From: CALVGQ01 sp964368495
GTDB taxonomy: Bacteria > Bacillota_I > Bacilli_A > Erysipelotrichales > Erysipelotrichaceae
Direction: 5' to 3'
DNA: 22,969 nt
NCBI GenBank assembly: GCA_964368495.1
Contig: CAYJAJ010000025.1
Coordinates: 1-22,969 of the forward strand
The notes beneath the pieces were generated by a model. That model was not told the origin of the DNA and ran no database searches. It was given only the letters and a program-made list of their open reading frames with translations. Positions 14,206 to 21,845 of this stretch are shown here, piece by piece. Made by a program: the position numbers and the translations under genes. How positions within the stretch are numbered: the stretch's first letter is position 1; each line of letters begins with the position of its first letter.

Positions 14206-16458
14206 ATGAAAATTACAAATTCAAATTACACAAATATGAGTTATTTTAAAATGGATTTTTTAGGGCATTATTCATTAACAAATTTTGAATATATGGATAT
14301 TAATATATTTGGAGATGAGAAGAGAAGAGTTGTTGAAGATCATTCAATAGAATATTTGTTAAAGAAACATTTAATAAGTCAGTCACAATATGATTTATAT
14401 TTAGAGACTATTTTAAAAAAATGTTGCTCATTAGATGAAAACCATGAATGTTATTATGAAGAATACTACAATCGTATTATGAAGGTGAGAAGAGAGATAT
14501 TTAAAAACACTGAATTTTTTGCTTACAAAAAAGAAATAAACATTCATCATTATCTACTTAATCAGTCAAATAAACTTAATGAGCTACAAAAAAAATATAA
14601 GGCAGTGTTTTTAGTTATTGAAAAACTATTTATTTCGACGAAAGATATAAAAAGGATATTAAACTTATATTGTGGTCACAAGGTTTTTGTATTTGTTAAA
14701 AGTAAACACAATGAAATTTATTATTCACAAGATGATTTATTCGAGTTTAAAAATGATGTCGATTTCATCGTAGATTACAGTGATGATCTTCTTATTAACT
14801 ATTCAAATTTTGATTTCAATGTAGATGAGATATTTGTGCATGCGATGGGGGAAACAAGTTTATTGGCGACAAAATCGTTGTCAGTAGAAGCATTTGTAGA
14901 AGGAGAATGCACATATTATCTTAGTCAAGTATATCTCAACAAATTTCAAGAAAAAGGGAAGTTTGCAGTGTATGTTCCAGTAAATTTTGATATTGTTAAG
15001 TCAAACCCTTTAGTTTCATTTAGTACAATGACCTATGATCATTTAACGCATTTTGAAAATTATTTTGTTGAGCATTTATACCAAGATGACATAACTTTGA
15101 TGAAGATAAAACCATCTCTGTTTATGAATTTTTATGAATGCAAAGAGTTCGAAATGAAAGAATTTGGAGAATTTAATAGCTATGATGAATTTTATAGCGA
15201 AAAAAATAAATGGCTGATAAACAAATTCAAGCATTTGGATAAAATGCAGTATGAAAGATTTTATCTAGATAAAAATAATAACAGCATACCATTATCTTTG
15301 TTTAATAACAAAGATGGGCAGTTAGTTGATATTATTAAAATAAAGGAAGTAAAACAAGCTAATGTATTTTTTCAACCACAAAAAAATATCGTTGGTGTAA
15401 AAGATTTTGTGAAGAGAAAAGAAAATCATTATGGATTAATTAGTAATTTTATGTTTTTTACAACTCAAAATGTAATTAAATATTACAACTTGTGTCGATA
15501 TGATCGCCCTGATGAACAAATACCAGTTGAAGTTGGGCACCTTGGTTATATAAAAGAGAAATTTGAAACTTTTCCTTTATATAATAAAGCAGCATTATGC
15601 AAAACAAACGATGGAAAATTTTATATCTCGCGCATGACACTTAAAGGGGGCGAGCTATCCATCAATGATGAAAAAATAGCGTTTAAAGAAAGTGATGTTA
15701 ATCCAAAGACACCTAAATGTGTAGCGATTTACACACCAATGATAAGTGAAGATGATTATGATGAAAAAACAGGTAGATTAATACTTGATAATGACAGAAT
15801 TAATATGGTCATTATTAAAGATAAGATTATTTGTATTAAAGATTCAGTTGTAATGCCCTCTATTGGTGTGGTGGTGTCATTTGATAAAAATTATGCTGCT
15901 CAATTTAATTGGTTTCAGCAGTGCAAATATTCTGAAGGTGCTTATGAATACAATGATTTAAACTTTAAACTTAATTTAAATAATCCAAGTGAGCTTAGTG
16001 ATGAAACATGGTCTACTATGGATTGGGTTTATGGTGGTGCAATTCAACTAGATGGATTGAATAAAAAAAGCATTGAAGAGGGTTTAAGAAGCGAAGGTTG
16101 GATGAAGAAATTATCAATTCAAACACAAGAGTCACCTATTCATAATTTTTCAAAACATCCAAGAACTGCTTTTTGTATTACGAAGCAAGGGGAATTAGCG
16201 ATTTGTGTTTTCTCAGGAAGATTAATAGCTTCAGTAGGAGTCGATTATGAACAAATGGTTCAAATTATCCACCAATGTTTACCGGACGTTAAACAAATAC
16301 TCAATGGCGATGGTGGGGCAAGTAGTGTCATGGCTTTTTACACAACTGACTTCTTTATTGAGGTGAGTGTGCCATGTATGTCAGCAGATAATCCGGTTGG
16401 CAAAATTAGAAACTTAAATGCAATGTTTACAATAGAAGAAAAGGAGAGCTCAATATGA
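14206..16458 (+). CDS. Cytoplasmic protein with C-terminal phosphodiester glycosidase (NAGPA-like) domain, 750 aa
   Basis: AAGGAG (14195-14200) lies 5 bases before ATG 14206. No signal peptide or membrane helix is seen, so it should be cytoplasmic. The C-terminal part carries hallmarks of the NAGPA family (GlcNAc-1-phosphodiester alpha-N-acetylglucosaminidase; bacterial relatives are often exported): RTAFCITKQGELAI with R653-A655, and the catalytic-type loop NGDGGASS with G701-S707 (D702, G703-G704, S706-S707). The usual form there is LDGGGSS. The enzyme family cleaves the bond between a sugar C1 and a phosphodiester. The N-terminal ~400 residues, rich in Tyr, Phe, Asn and Lys, match nothing I recognise; they could be a substrate-binding or second catalytic module. 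The gene overlaps the mutase gene by 4 bases (ATGA), a sign of coupled translation and linked function. Confidence 0.75.
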   Translation: MKITNSNYTNMSYFKMDFLGHYSLTNFEYMDINIFGDEKRRVVEDHSIEYLLKKHLISQSQYDLYLETILKKCCSLDENHECYYEEYYNRIMKVRREIFKNTEFFAYKKEINIHHYLLNQSNKLNELQKKYKAVFLVIEKLFISTKDIKRILNLYCGHKVFVFVKSKHNEIYYSQDDLFEFKNDVDFIVDYSDDLLINYSNFDFNVDEIFVHAMGETSLLATKSLSVEAFVEGECTYYLSQVYLNKFQEKGKFAVYVPVNFDIVKSNPLVSFSTMTYDHLTHFENYFVEHLYQDDITLMKIKPSLFMNFYECKEFEMKEFGEFNSYDEFYSEKNKWLINKFKHLDKMQYERFYLDKNNNSIPLSLFNNKDGQLVDIIKIKEVKQANVFFQPQKNIVGVKDFVKRKENHYGLISNFMFFTTQNVIKYYNLCRYDRPDEQIPVEVGHLGYIKEKFETFPLYNKAALCKTNDGKFYISRMTLKGGELSINDEKIAFKESDVNPKTPKCVAIYTPMISEDDYDEKTGRLILDNDRINMVIIKDKIICIKDSVVMPSIGVVVSFDKNYAAQFNWFQQCKYSEGAYEYNDLNFKLNLNNPSELSDETWSTMDWVYGGAIQLDGLNKKSIEEGLRSEGWMKKLSIQTQESPIHNFSKHPRTAFCITKQGELAICVFSGRLIASVGVDYEQMVQIIHQCLPDVKQILNGDGGASSVMAFYTTDFFIEVSVPCMSADNPVGKIRNLNAMFTIEEKESSI

Positions 16459-17867
16459 TTAAATTTGGAACAGGTGGTTGGAGAGAAATAATTGGTGACA
16501 ATTTTACAAAGAAAAATGTTCAAAAAATCGCGAAAGCATTATCAGATATGATAAAAGAAAACAATCTAAAAAAGACAATATGCATTGGGTATGATCGTCG
16601 TTTTTTATCAAAAGAAGGTGCAATATGGGCGAGTGAAGTGTTCGTAAACGAAGGGATTCATGTTTATTTTGTGAATAAATCACAACCTACACCGTTAATT
16701 ATGTATTCTGTAAAAGAGCTTGAATTGGATTATGGTATGTGTATTACTGCCTCACATAATCCTGCTCTTTATAATGGAATAAAAGTATTTACATATGGCG
16801 GTCGTGATGCAAATGAGATTGTAACAAAAGAATTGCAAGATAAAGCAAACGAAGTGAATGAATATCATACGGATGTAGAATTCTATAATGCAATAAAAGA
16901 AAAGAAAATTGAATACTTGGATTATTTTAATGAATATATTGATTCAATATTAGACAAAGTAGATGTTAATGCAATAAGGAAAGCACGTTTAAAAATTGTT
17001 CTTGACCCAATGTATGGTGTTAGTCAAACTTCACTTAGAACAATCTTATCTACGACTCGCTGCGAGCTGCTTGTTATTAACGATAGACATGATACTTTGT
17101 TTGGAGGAAAACTGCCAACTCCAAATAGTGAGGGTTTACAAAAACTACGCTATACTGTTTTAGATACTAACTCTAATTTAGGAATTGCAACAGATGGAGA
17201 TGCAGATAGAATTGGTATTATTGATGATAAAGGAAACTTCCTTCATCCAAATGAAATATTGGTGTTACTATATTATTATTTAGTCAAGTTTAAAGGTATG
17301 AAAGGCGATGTTGTGCGTAATAATTCAACAACACACATGCTGGATAAAATTGCTGATTCATTTGGGTATCAATGCCATGAAGTTAATGTTGGGTTCAAGT
17401 ATATTTCTTCAATGATGAAAGAAACAAATGCGATTATTGGAGGAGAGAGCAGCGGTGGGTTAACTGTAGATGGACACATTTATGGTAAAGACGGAATTTA
17501 TGCTGCAAGTATATTAATTGAAATGATTGCAGTTTGTAACAAATCAATGTCACAGCTAATGAGCGAAATTCGTGAAATCTATGGTAATTACAAATATGTT
17601 GATGCCAACATAACTTTTAAAGCATCGAAGAAAGAGTTTATTCAAGAGTTAGTTCTTGTAAAAAAAGAACTTCCAAATTATCCTTATGAAATTGACCATA
17701 TTTCATATAAAGATGGATGCAAAGTTTGGTTTAAAAATGGTTATTGGATTATTATTCGATTCTCAGGAACAGAACCGCTGCTAAGAGTAGCTGCTGAAGG
17801 TTTAGAAGAAGATGAAGTTCAAAACCTAATAGAAATTACAAGAAAGTTCATTGATGAAAATTCATAA
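16455..17867 (+). CDS. Alpha-D-phosphohexomutase (phosphoglucomutase/phosphomannomutase family), 470 aa
   Basis: The start overlaps the upstream stop as ATGA; GGAG lies at about 16443-16446. All four active-site signatures are present: the phosphoserine loop ITASHNP with S100, the metal loop DGDADR (D247, D249, D251), the sugar-binding loop GGESSGG (329-335) and the phosphate-binding loop RFSGTEP (435-441). The N-terminal FGTGGWR is also typical. The enzyme interconverts hexose 1-phosphate and hexose 6-phosphate in the cytoplasm; glucose, mannose and amino sugars are all possible. In this operon it links a sugar phosphate freed from a diester to glycolysis, or supplies hexose 1-phosphate to the nucleotidyltransferase encoded next. 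Confidence 0.93.
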   Translation: MIKFGTGGWREIIGDNFTKKNVQKIAKALSDMIKENNLKKTICIGYDRRFLSKEGAIWASEVFVNEGIHVYFVNKSQPTPLIMYSVKELELDYGMCITASHNPALYNGIKVFTYGGRDANEIVTKELQDKANEVNEYHTDVEFYNAIKEKKIEYLDYFNEYIDSILDKVDVNAIRKARLKIVLDPMYGVSQTSLRTILSTTRCELLVINDRHDTLFGGKLPTPNSEGLQKLRYTVLDTNSNLGIATDGDADRIGIIDDKGNFLHPNEILVLLYYYLVKFKGMKGDVVRNNSTTHMLDKIADSFGYQCHEVNVGFKYISSMMKETNAIIGGESSGGLTVDGHIYGKDGIYAASILIEMIAVCNKSMSQLMSEIREIYGNYKYVDANITFKASKKEFIQELVLVKKELPNYPYEIDHISYKDGCKVWFKNGYWIIIRFSGTEPLLRVAAEGLEEDEVQNLIEITRKFIDENS

Positions 17868-17894
17868 TGAATCGGATAAGAAAGGATGATTTTA

Positions 17895-18809
17895 TTGGAT
17901 AAACCTGTACTTGTAATAATGGCAGCTGGAATGGGAAGTCGTTATGGAGGATTAAAACAAATTGATCCAATTGATAAACAAGGTCAGATTATTATTGATT
18001 ACTCTATTTATGATGCAAAACAAGCTGGCTTTGAAAAAATAATTTTTATTATTAAGAAAGAAAATGCTGAGGAGTTTGAAGAGGTTATTGGTAAACGTAT
18101 TTCTCAGCATGTTGATGTGGAATACGTATATCAAGATATTGAAAATATTCCAAGCGAATATGAAGTACCAAAAGAAAGAATAAAACCATGGGGAACAGCA
18201 CACGCAGTACTAAGCTGCATTGATAATATCAATGGTCCTTTTGCAGTCATCAATGCTGATGATTTTTATGGTAAAGAAGCATATGCTACTATTTATCAGT
18301 ATTTAACAACACATCAAGACAACGACAAATATCGTTATGCAATGGTCGGGTATGAACTTAAAAATACAGTAACAGATCATGGGTATGTAGCAAGAGGTGT
18401 ATGCGAAGTAAATGAAGATAATCATTTGGTGGATATTGTTGAACGAGTTAGAATTGAAAAAAGAGATAATAAAATAGTATATGTTGAAGATAGTAGGGTA
18501 CAACTACTTGATTCAAGCACAATTGTATCCATGAATATTTGGGGTTTTTCAAAAAGTATTTTACTTGAATTAAAAAACGAGTTTACAACTTTTTTAGATG
18601 AACATTTAAAAATCAATCCATTAAAATGTGAATATTTCTTACCGTTTGTGGTCAACAAGCTGATTCAAGATGAAAAAGCTACAGTTCATGTATTGAAATC
18701 AAAGGATAAGTGGTACGGAGTAACTTATAAAGAAGATAAAGAAATAGTAGTTGAGGCAATACAAAAAATGAAAGATAACCATTTATATCCAGAATATCTT
18801 TGGAAATAA
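17895..18809 (+). CDS. Sugar-phosphate nucleotidyltransferase (NTP_transferase family), ~304 aa
   Basis: I favour the TTG at 17895: the AAGGA ending at 17886 then has 8-base spacing, whereas the ATG at 17886 overlaps it; the choice changes only three residues. The protein begins DKPVLVIMAAGMGSRYGG, the glycine-rich nucleotide-binding loop with its Arg, followed by LKQ with the conserved Lys. NADDFYG (residues ~118-124) supplies the metal-binding Asp of the Rossmann-like core. The usual reaction is NTP + sugar 1-phosphate to NDP-sugar + PPi; the base and sugar are not evident. Its length is typical for single-domain pyrophosphorylases without the left-handed beta-helix. It lies 27 bases after the mutase gene and is last in the operon, before a strong terminator. 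Confidence 0.88.
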   Translation: MDKPVLVIMAAGMGSRYGGLKQIDPIDKQGQIIIDYSIYDAKQAGFEKIIFIIKKENAEEFEEVIGKRISQHVDVEYVYQDIENIPSEYEVPKERIKPWGTAHAVLSCIDNINGPFAVINADDFYGKEAYATIYQYLTTHQDNDKYRYAMVGYELKNTVTDHGYVARGVCEVNEDNHLVDIVERVRIEKRDNKIVYVEDSRVQLLDSSTIVSMNIWGFSKSILLELKNEFTTFLDEHLKINPLKCEYFLPFVVNKLIQDEKATVHVLKSKDKWYGVTYKEDKEIVVEAIQKMKDNHLYPEYLWK

Positions 18810-18818
18810 ATGGTAAAA

Positions 18819-18857
18819 AAATGTCATAAAAGAATTTATTTCCATATGGCATTTTTT
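18819..18857 (+). terminator. Rho-independent terminator of the phosphodiester-sugar operon
   Basis: AAATGTCATA (18819-18828) pairs with TATGGCATTT (18845-18854) over 10 bp with one G-T pair, and the T run continues to 18857. It starts 10 bases after the last stop codon. Confidence 0.88.
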
Positions 18858-18955
18858 ATAGGGTGAGTAAACAGCAATTTTCACTTATTATTTGTTTGAT
18901 TATACGATAGTCTACATTCAAATTCATTTATGTAAAGTTAAATAGATTATAATAA

Positions 18956-18984
18956 TTGAGTTTATTTTTTAAGCAAGTTATAAT
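18956..18984 (+). promoter_or_regulatory. Sigma-A-type promoter of the aldo/keto reductase gene
   Basis: TTGAGT (18956-18961), a 17-base spacer and a perfect TATAAT (18979-18984) lie 23 bases before the start codon, so the leader is very short (about 15 bases) but includes AAAAGGAG. Confidence 0.7.
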
Positions 18985-19007
18985 TAAATAAAGAAAAGGA
19001 GAAATCT

Positions 19008-19826
19008 ATGAGAGACATCAAATTAATGAATGATCTAAAAATGCCGATGATAGGTCTTGGTGTTTGGCAAGCACCAAAAGGAGACATGACTTATAATGCG
19101 GTAAGATGGGCTTTAGAAAACGGATATTGTCATATTGATGCTGCGATGATTTATGGTAATGAAGTAGATGTAGGTAATGCCATACTAGATAGCGGTGTTC
19201 CAAGAGAAGAAATATTCGTCACTACAAAATGTTGGAATGAAGACATTAGACAAAAAAGAGTATTAGAAGCATTCGAAGAAAGTCTTACAAGATTAAATTT
19301 AGATTACGTAGATTTGTATTTGATCCACTGGCCTGCAACTGGGTTTGAAGATGCATGGCTTGAGTTAGAAAAACTTTATAATGACAAAAGAGTTAAGGCA
19401 ATTGGGGTATGTAATTTTAATGTTCATCACTATGAATCCTTAATGAAAAAGGCAACTATTAAGCCAATGGTAAATCAAATCGAAATCCATCCATATTTCA
19501 ATAACCAAGCTTTAGTAGATTTTTATCAAAAAGAAAACATAGTTGTACAAGCTTACAGCCCATTAGGTTCAACAGGAGCAAAGATAATAAATGATCCTGT
19601 GATTTTAAAACTAGCTGAAAAATATAATAAAACAGGAGCACAAATTGTTTTAAGATGGAATTTGGAACGCAATGTTGTGGTATTGCCAAAATCAGTTAAC
19701 GAAAATCGAATCATAGAAAATTTTGATATATTTGATTTTAGTTTAACTAAAGAAGATATGACATTAATAAATGATTTGAATACGAATGTAAAAGTAGGGG
19801 CAGATCCTGATAATTTCAGCTTCTAA
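19008..19826 (+). CDS. Aldo/keto reductase (272 aa)
   Basis: AAAAGGAG (18994-19001) precedes ATG 19008. The (beta/alpha)8 AKR fold is recognised by its catalytic tetrad: D44 (HIDAAMIYGNE), Y49, K74 (TTKCWN) and H107 (LIHWP). The NADPH-binding C-terminal pattern LPKSVNENRI is present near residue 225. The length is usual for the family (about 270-290). Such enzymes reduce aldehydes and ketones, for example methylglyoxal or 2,5-diketo-gluconate, with NADPH in the cytoplasm; the true substrate cannot be read here. It has its own promoter and terminator, so it is a single-gene unit not tied to its neighbours. Confidence 0.95.
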   Translation: MRDIKLMNDLKMPMIGLGVWQAPKGDMTYNAVRWALENGYCHIDAAMIYGNEVDVGNAILDSGVPREEIFVTTKCWNEDIRQKRVLEAFEESLTRLNLDYVDLYLIHWPATGFEDAWLELEKLYNDKRVKAIGVCNFNVHHYESLMKKATIKPMVNQIEIHPYFNNQALVDFYQKENIVVQAYSPLGSTGAKIINDPVILKLAEKYNKTGAQIVLRWNLERNVVVLPKSVNENRIIENFDIFDFSLTKEDMTLINDLNTNVKVGADPDNFSF

Positions 19827-19864
19827 TAAAGAACATTTTCTTAAATTATAGCTATGATTATTGG

Positions 19865-19918
19865 CTGATACTTTATAAGACCACAGGTGGTGTGGATCAA
19901 TAAAGTGTCAGTTTTTTT
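19865..19918 (+). terminator. Strong Rho-independent terminator after the aldo/keto reductase gene
   Basis: CTGATACTTTAT (19865-19876) pairs with ATAAAGTGTCAG (19900-19911) over 12 bp (one T-G pair), with an inner hairpin CCACA/TGTGG, then seven T residues (19912-19918). Confidence 0.92.
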
Positions 19919-20140
19919 AGTGAGTTTTAATTAAAAAACTACTTAATTATGAATACAACTTATTTATTCCAACAAATGCTTACTTAAAGTGCATCTAATA
20001 AAAGATTCAAACTTGAATCATGGCTAAAACATATGTTGAATATACTAATGAGAATCGTATAAAAAAATTATAGCTGCTTAAATATTATAAGTTAAAAATG
20101 TAATTCTTAAGAAATTATTAAGAATATAATAATTAACCAA
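19919..20140. other. AT-rich intergenic stretch without a recognised gene
   Basis: No ORF with a ribosome-binding site is visible. A short piece at 20020-20067 reads MAKTYVEYTNENRIKKL then stop, faintly like the C-terminal end of an IS3-type transposase, but it is too short to call. Two TTAAGA hexamers 11 bases apart (20107-20112, 20118-20123) lie about 60 bases before the promoter of the next gene. Confidence 0.5.
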
Positions 20141-20146
20141 TATTTT

Positions 20147-20185
20147 TGTAAATCGCTTTAATTTGTAAAGATTCCAATGTATAAT
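20147..20185 (+). promoter_or_regulatory. Probable promoter region of the PASTA protein gene with TGTAAA repeats
   Basis: A perfect TATAAT (20180-20185) lies 70 bases before the start codon. Its -35 position is poor. TTGTAA (20163-20168) stands 11 bases before TATAAT, exactly the same TTGTAA-N11-TATAAT arrangement as at 932-954 before the large surface protein. A second TGTAAA occurs at 20147-20152, 17 bases upstream of the first, so it is not a canonical WalR box but could be a half-site arrangement. Confidence 0.4.
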
Positions 20186-20255
20186 TAGTAAAGATATTCG
20201 AACAATATGTATTTAACATAATGAATATAAAGGGACCAATAAGGAGGATAAGTAC

Positions 20256-21812
20256 ATGAGTGAAAAGAAAGATTATTTGAGTCAATTGGCATCAGATATT
20301 AAAAAACCAGAGAGCTTTAAAGAAGAAAAATTTGAAACTGTAGAAAAAGCAAGTATAAACTTAAATCCTAAATTTATTATTGGAGGATTAGTAGCAATAA
20401 TCGCATTAGGAGTTGCGGCATATTTTATGTTTTTTGCACCAAGTATTACTATGCCTGATTTTGTAGGGTCAACAAGTAGTGATGTAGCGGCTTGGGTTAA
20501 ACAAGAAGGAATTGATCCTGCTGGAATTATCATAAAGGAAGAATATAATTTTGATAATGATAAAGATATTATTGTATCACAATCCATAGATGCGAATAAA
20601 AAAGTAAGTACCGATGCAAAAGTAACTTTCGTTGCTTCTTTAGGAGCGGATCCTGATGAACTAGTTCCGTTTTTAGAGGATGTCTTATCAAAAAATAGAT
20701 CAGATGTTCAAGCTTGGATAGATGAGAATAAACTTGATGGTGTAAAAATTACTCAGGAATACAATGAAAATACTCCTGAAAATCAAGTGATTTCAGTGGA
20801 TATGAATGGTTTGGATGCGAGTGAATTTAGACGCGGAAGTAACGTTACATTTAAAATTAGTCGTGGTTCTCAACCTGCAGGTACAATAACTGTAACTGAT
20901 TTTATAAAAAAACCGTTAAGTGATGTTGAAACATTCGCAAAAAACAATAAAATCGAATTAGAAGTTTCAGAAGTATATAGTGATGATGTTGATTCAGGAT
21001 TAGTAATTACACAATCAATTGAAAGTGGAAAAACTATGAAGCAAGAGGAAACATTATCCGTAACTGTATCAAAGGGTGAAGCGGTGACAGTTCCAAATTT
21101 TGTGGGATATACAGAAGAAATGTTAGCAGCATGGACTGCAAACCCAGACAACAACATTACGATTATAAAACATGAGCGTTATGACCAAGAATCATTAGGT
21201 GATGTTATTTCACAATCGATTAGTGCTGGAAAACAAGTTGATCAAGGTTCAGTTATTGAATTAACAGTTTCACTTTATATGCCAATATTACAAACTAATT
21301 CAAGACAATGGCTGGGTAAAGATTATATGGAACTTGCAGATTGGGCAGATGGTGTAAATTCTAAAGGCGCTAATATCCATGTAGGAGCTTGGAAAAATGG
21401 CGGAGAAGCAGTGAAAAGTGATGAATACCCTACTCCTGGTCAAATTATTGAATATAGCTGCTTAGATTCAGATGGTGAAGAATTGTCTACAGGATGTGAA
21501 AGACCATTACCTCTAGATGGGAAAATTAGCTTTTTAATTTCTGCTGGTCCAGAAACTGATGAAGGTTCAACATCAACACCTGTAGTAAAAATAACAGTTC
21601 CTGACACATCAAATGATTATGCGATGTTTAAAGGGATTTGCCAAGCAAATGCAATAACAGTAGTTGAGGTAGTAGAGGAATTAGATACACCGTCTACTTC
21701 ATTTCAAGTATTTAAACAAGACGGTACAACAGAACTTAAGCAAGGCGATGAAATAGAGAGCGGATCAACAATTATTGTGAAAATACAAAAGAAAACTACA
21801 GCAATATCGTAG
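20256..21812 (+). CDS. Membrane-anchored multi-PASTA-repeat protein without kinase domain (518 aa)
   Basis: AAGGAGG (20240-20246) precedes ATG 20256. Residues 1-38 are a charged cytoplasmic stretch, 39-60 one membrane helix, and the rest lies outside. The outer part holds about six PASTA-like repeats: ~64-130, 136-204, 210-274, 277-340, a divergent fifth at ~341-431 and a sixth at ~445-512. The repeats show the P.F.G / V..W / V..Q....G..V..G..V.V.VS.G pattern. PASTA domains bind muropeptides or beta-lactams in PrkC/Stk kinases and some PBPs, but here no kinase or transpeptidase domain is present. Repeat five carries Cys402 and Cys414, possibly a disulfide. It is followed after 33 bases by an ABC permease, so I infer a wall-sensing or wall-binding partner for that transporter. 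Confidence 0.85.
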   Translation: MSEKKDYLSQLASDIKKPESFKEEKFETVEKASINLNPKFIIGGLVAIIALGVAAYFMFFAPSITMPDFVGSTSSDVAAWVKQEGIDPAGIIIKEEYNFDNDKDIIVSQSIDANKKVSTDAKVTFVASLGADPDELVPFLEDVLSKNRSDVQAWIDENKLDGVKITQEYNENTPENQVISVDMNGLDASEFRRGSNVTFKISRGSQPAGTITVTDFIKKPLSDVETFAKNNKIELEVSEVYSDDVDSGLVITQSIESGKTMKQEETLSVTVSKGEAVTVPNFVGYTEEMLAAWTANPDNNITIIKHERYDQESLGDVISQSISAGKQVDQGSVIELTVSLYMPILQTNSRQWLGKDYMELADWADGVNSKGANIHVGAWKNGGEAVKSDEYPTPGQIIEYSCLDSDGEELSTGCERPLPLDGKISFLISAGPETDEGSTSTPVVKITVPDTSNDYAMFKGICQANAITVVEVVEELDTPSTSFQVFKQDGTTELKQGDEIESGSTIIVKIQKKTTAIS

Positions 21813-21845
21813 TTGAATAAGCTGTATATAAAGGAGATATGAGGA

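Noticed and set aside
20107..20123. TTAAGA-N5-TTAAGA as a PhoP or WalR box
   Set aside because: The spacing fits an OmpR-type regulator, but the hexamer matches neither consensus well and lies far (about 60 bases) from the -10 element; kept only as a note.
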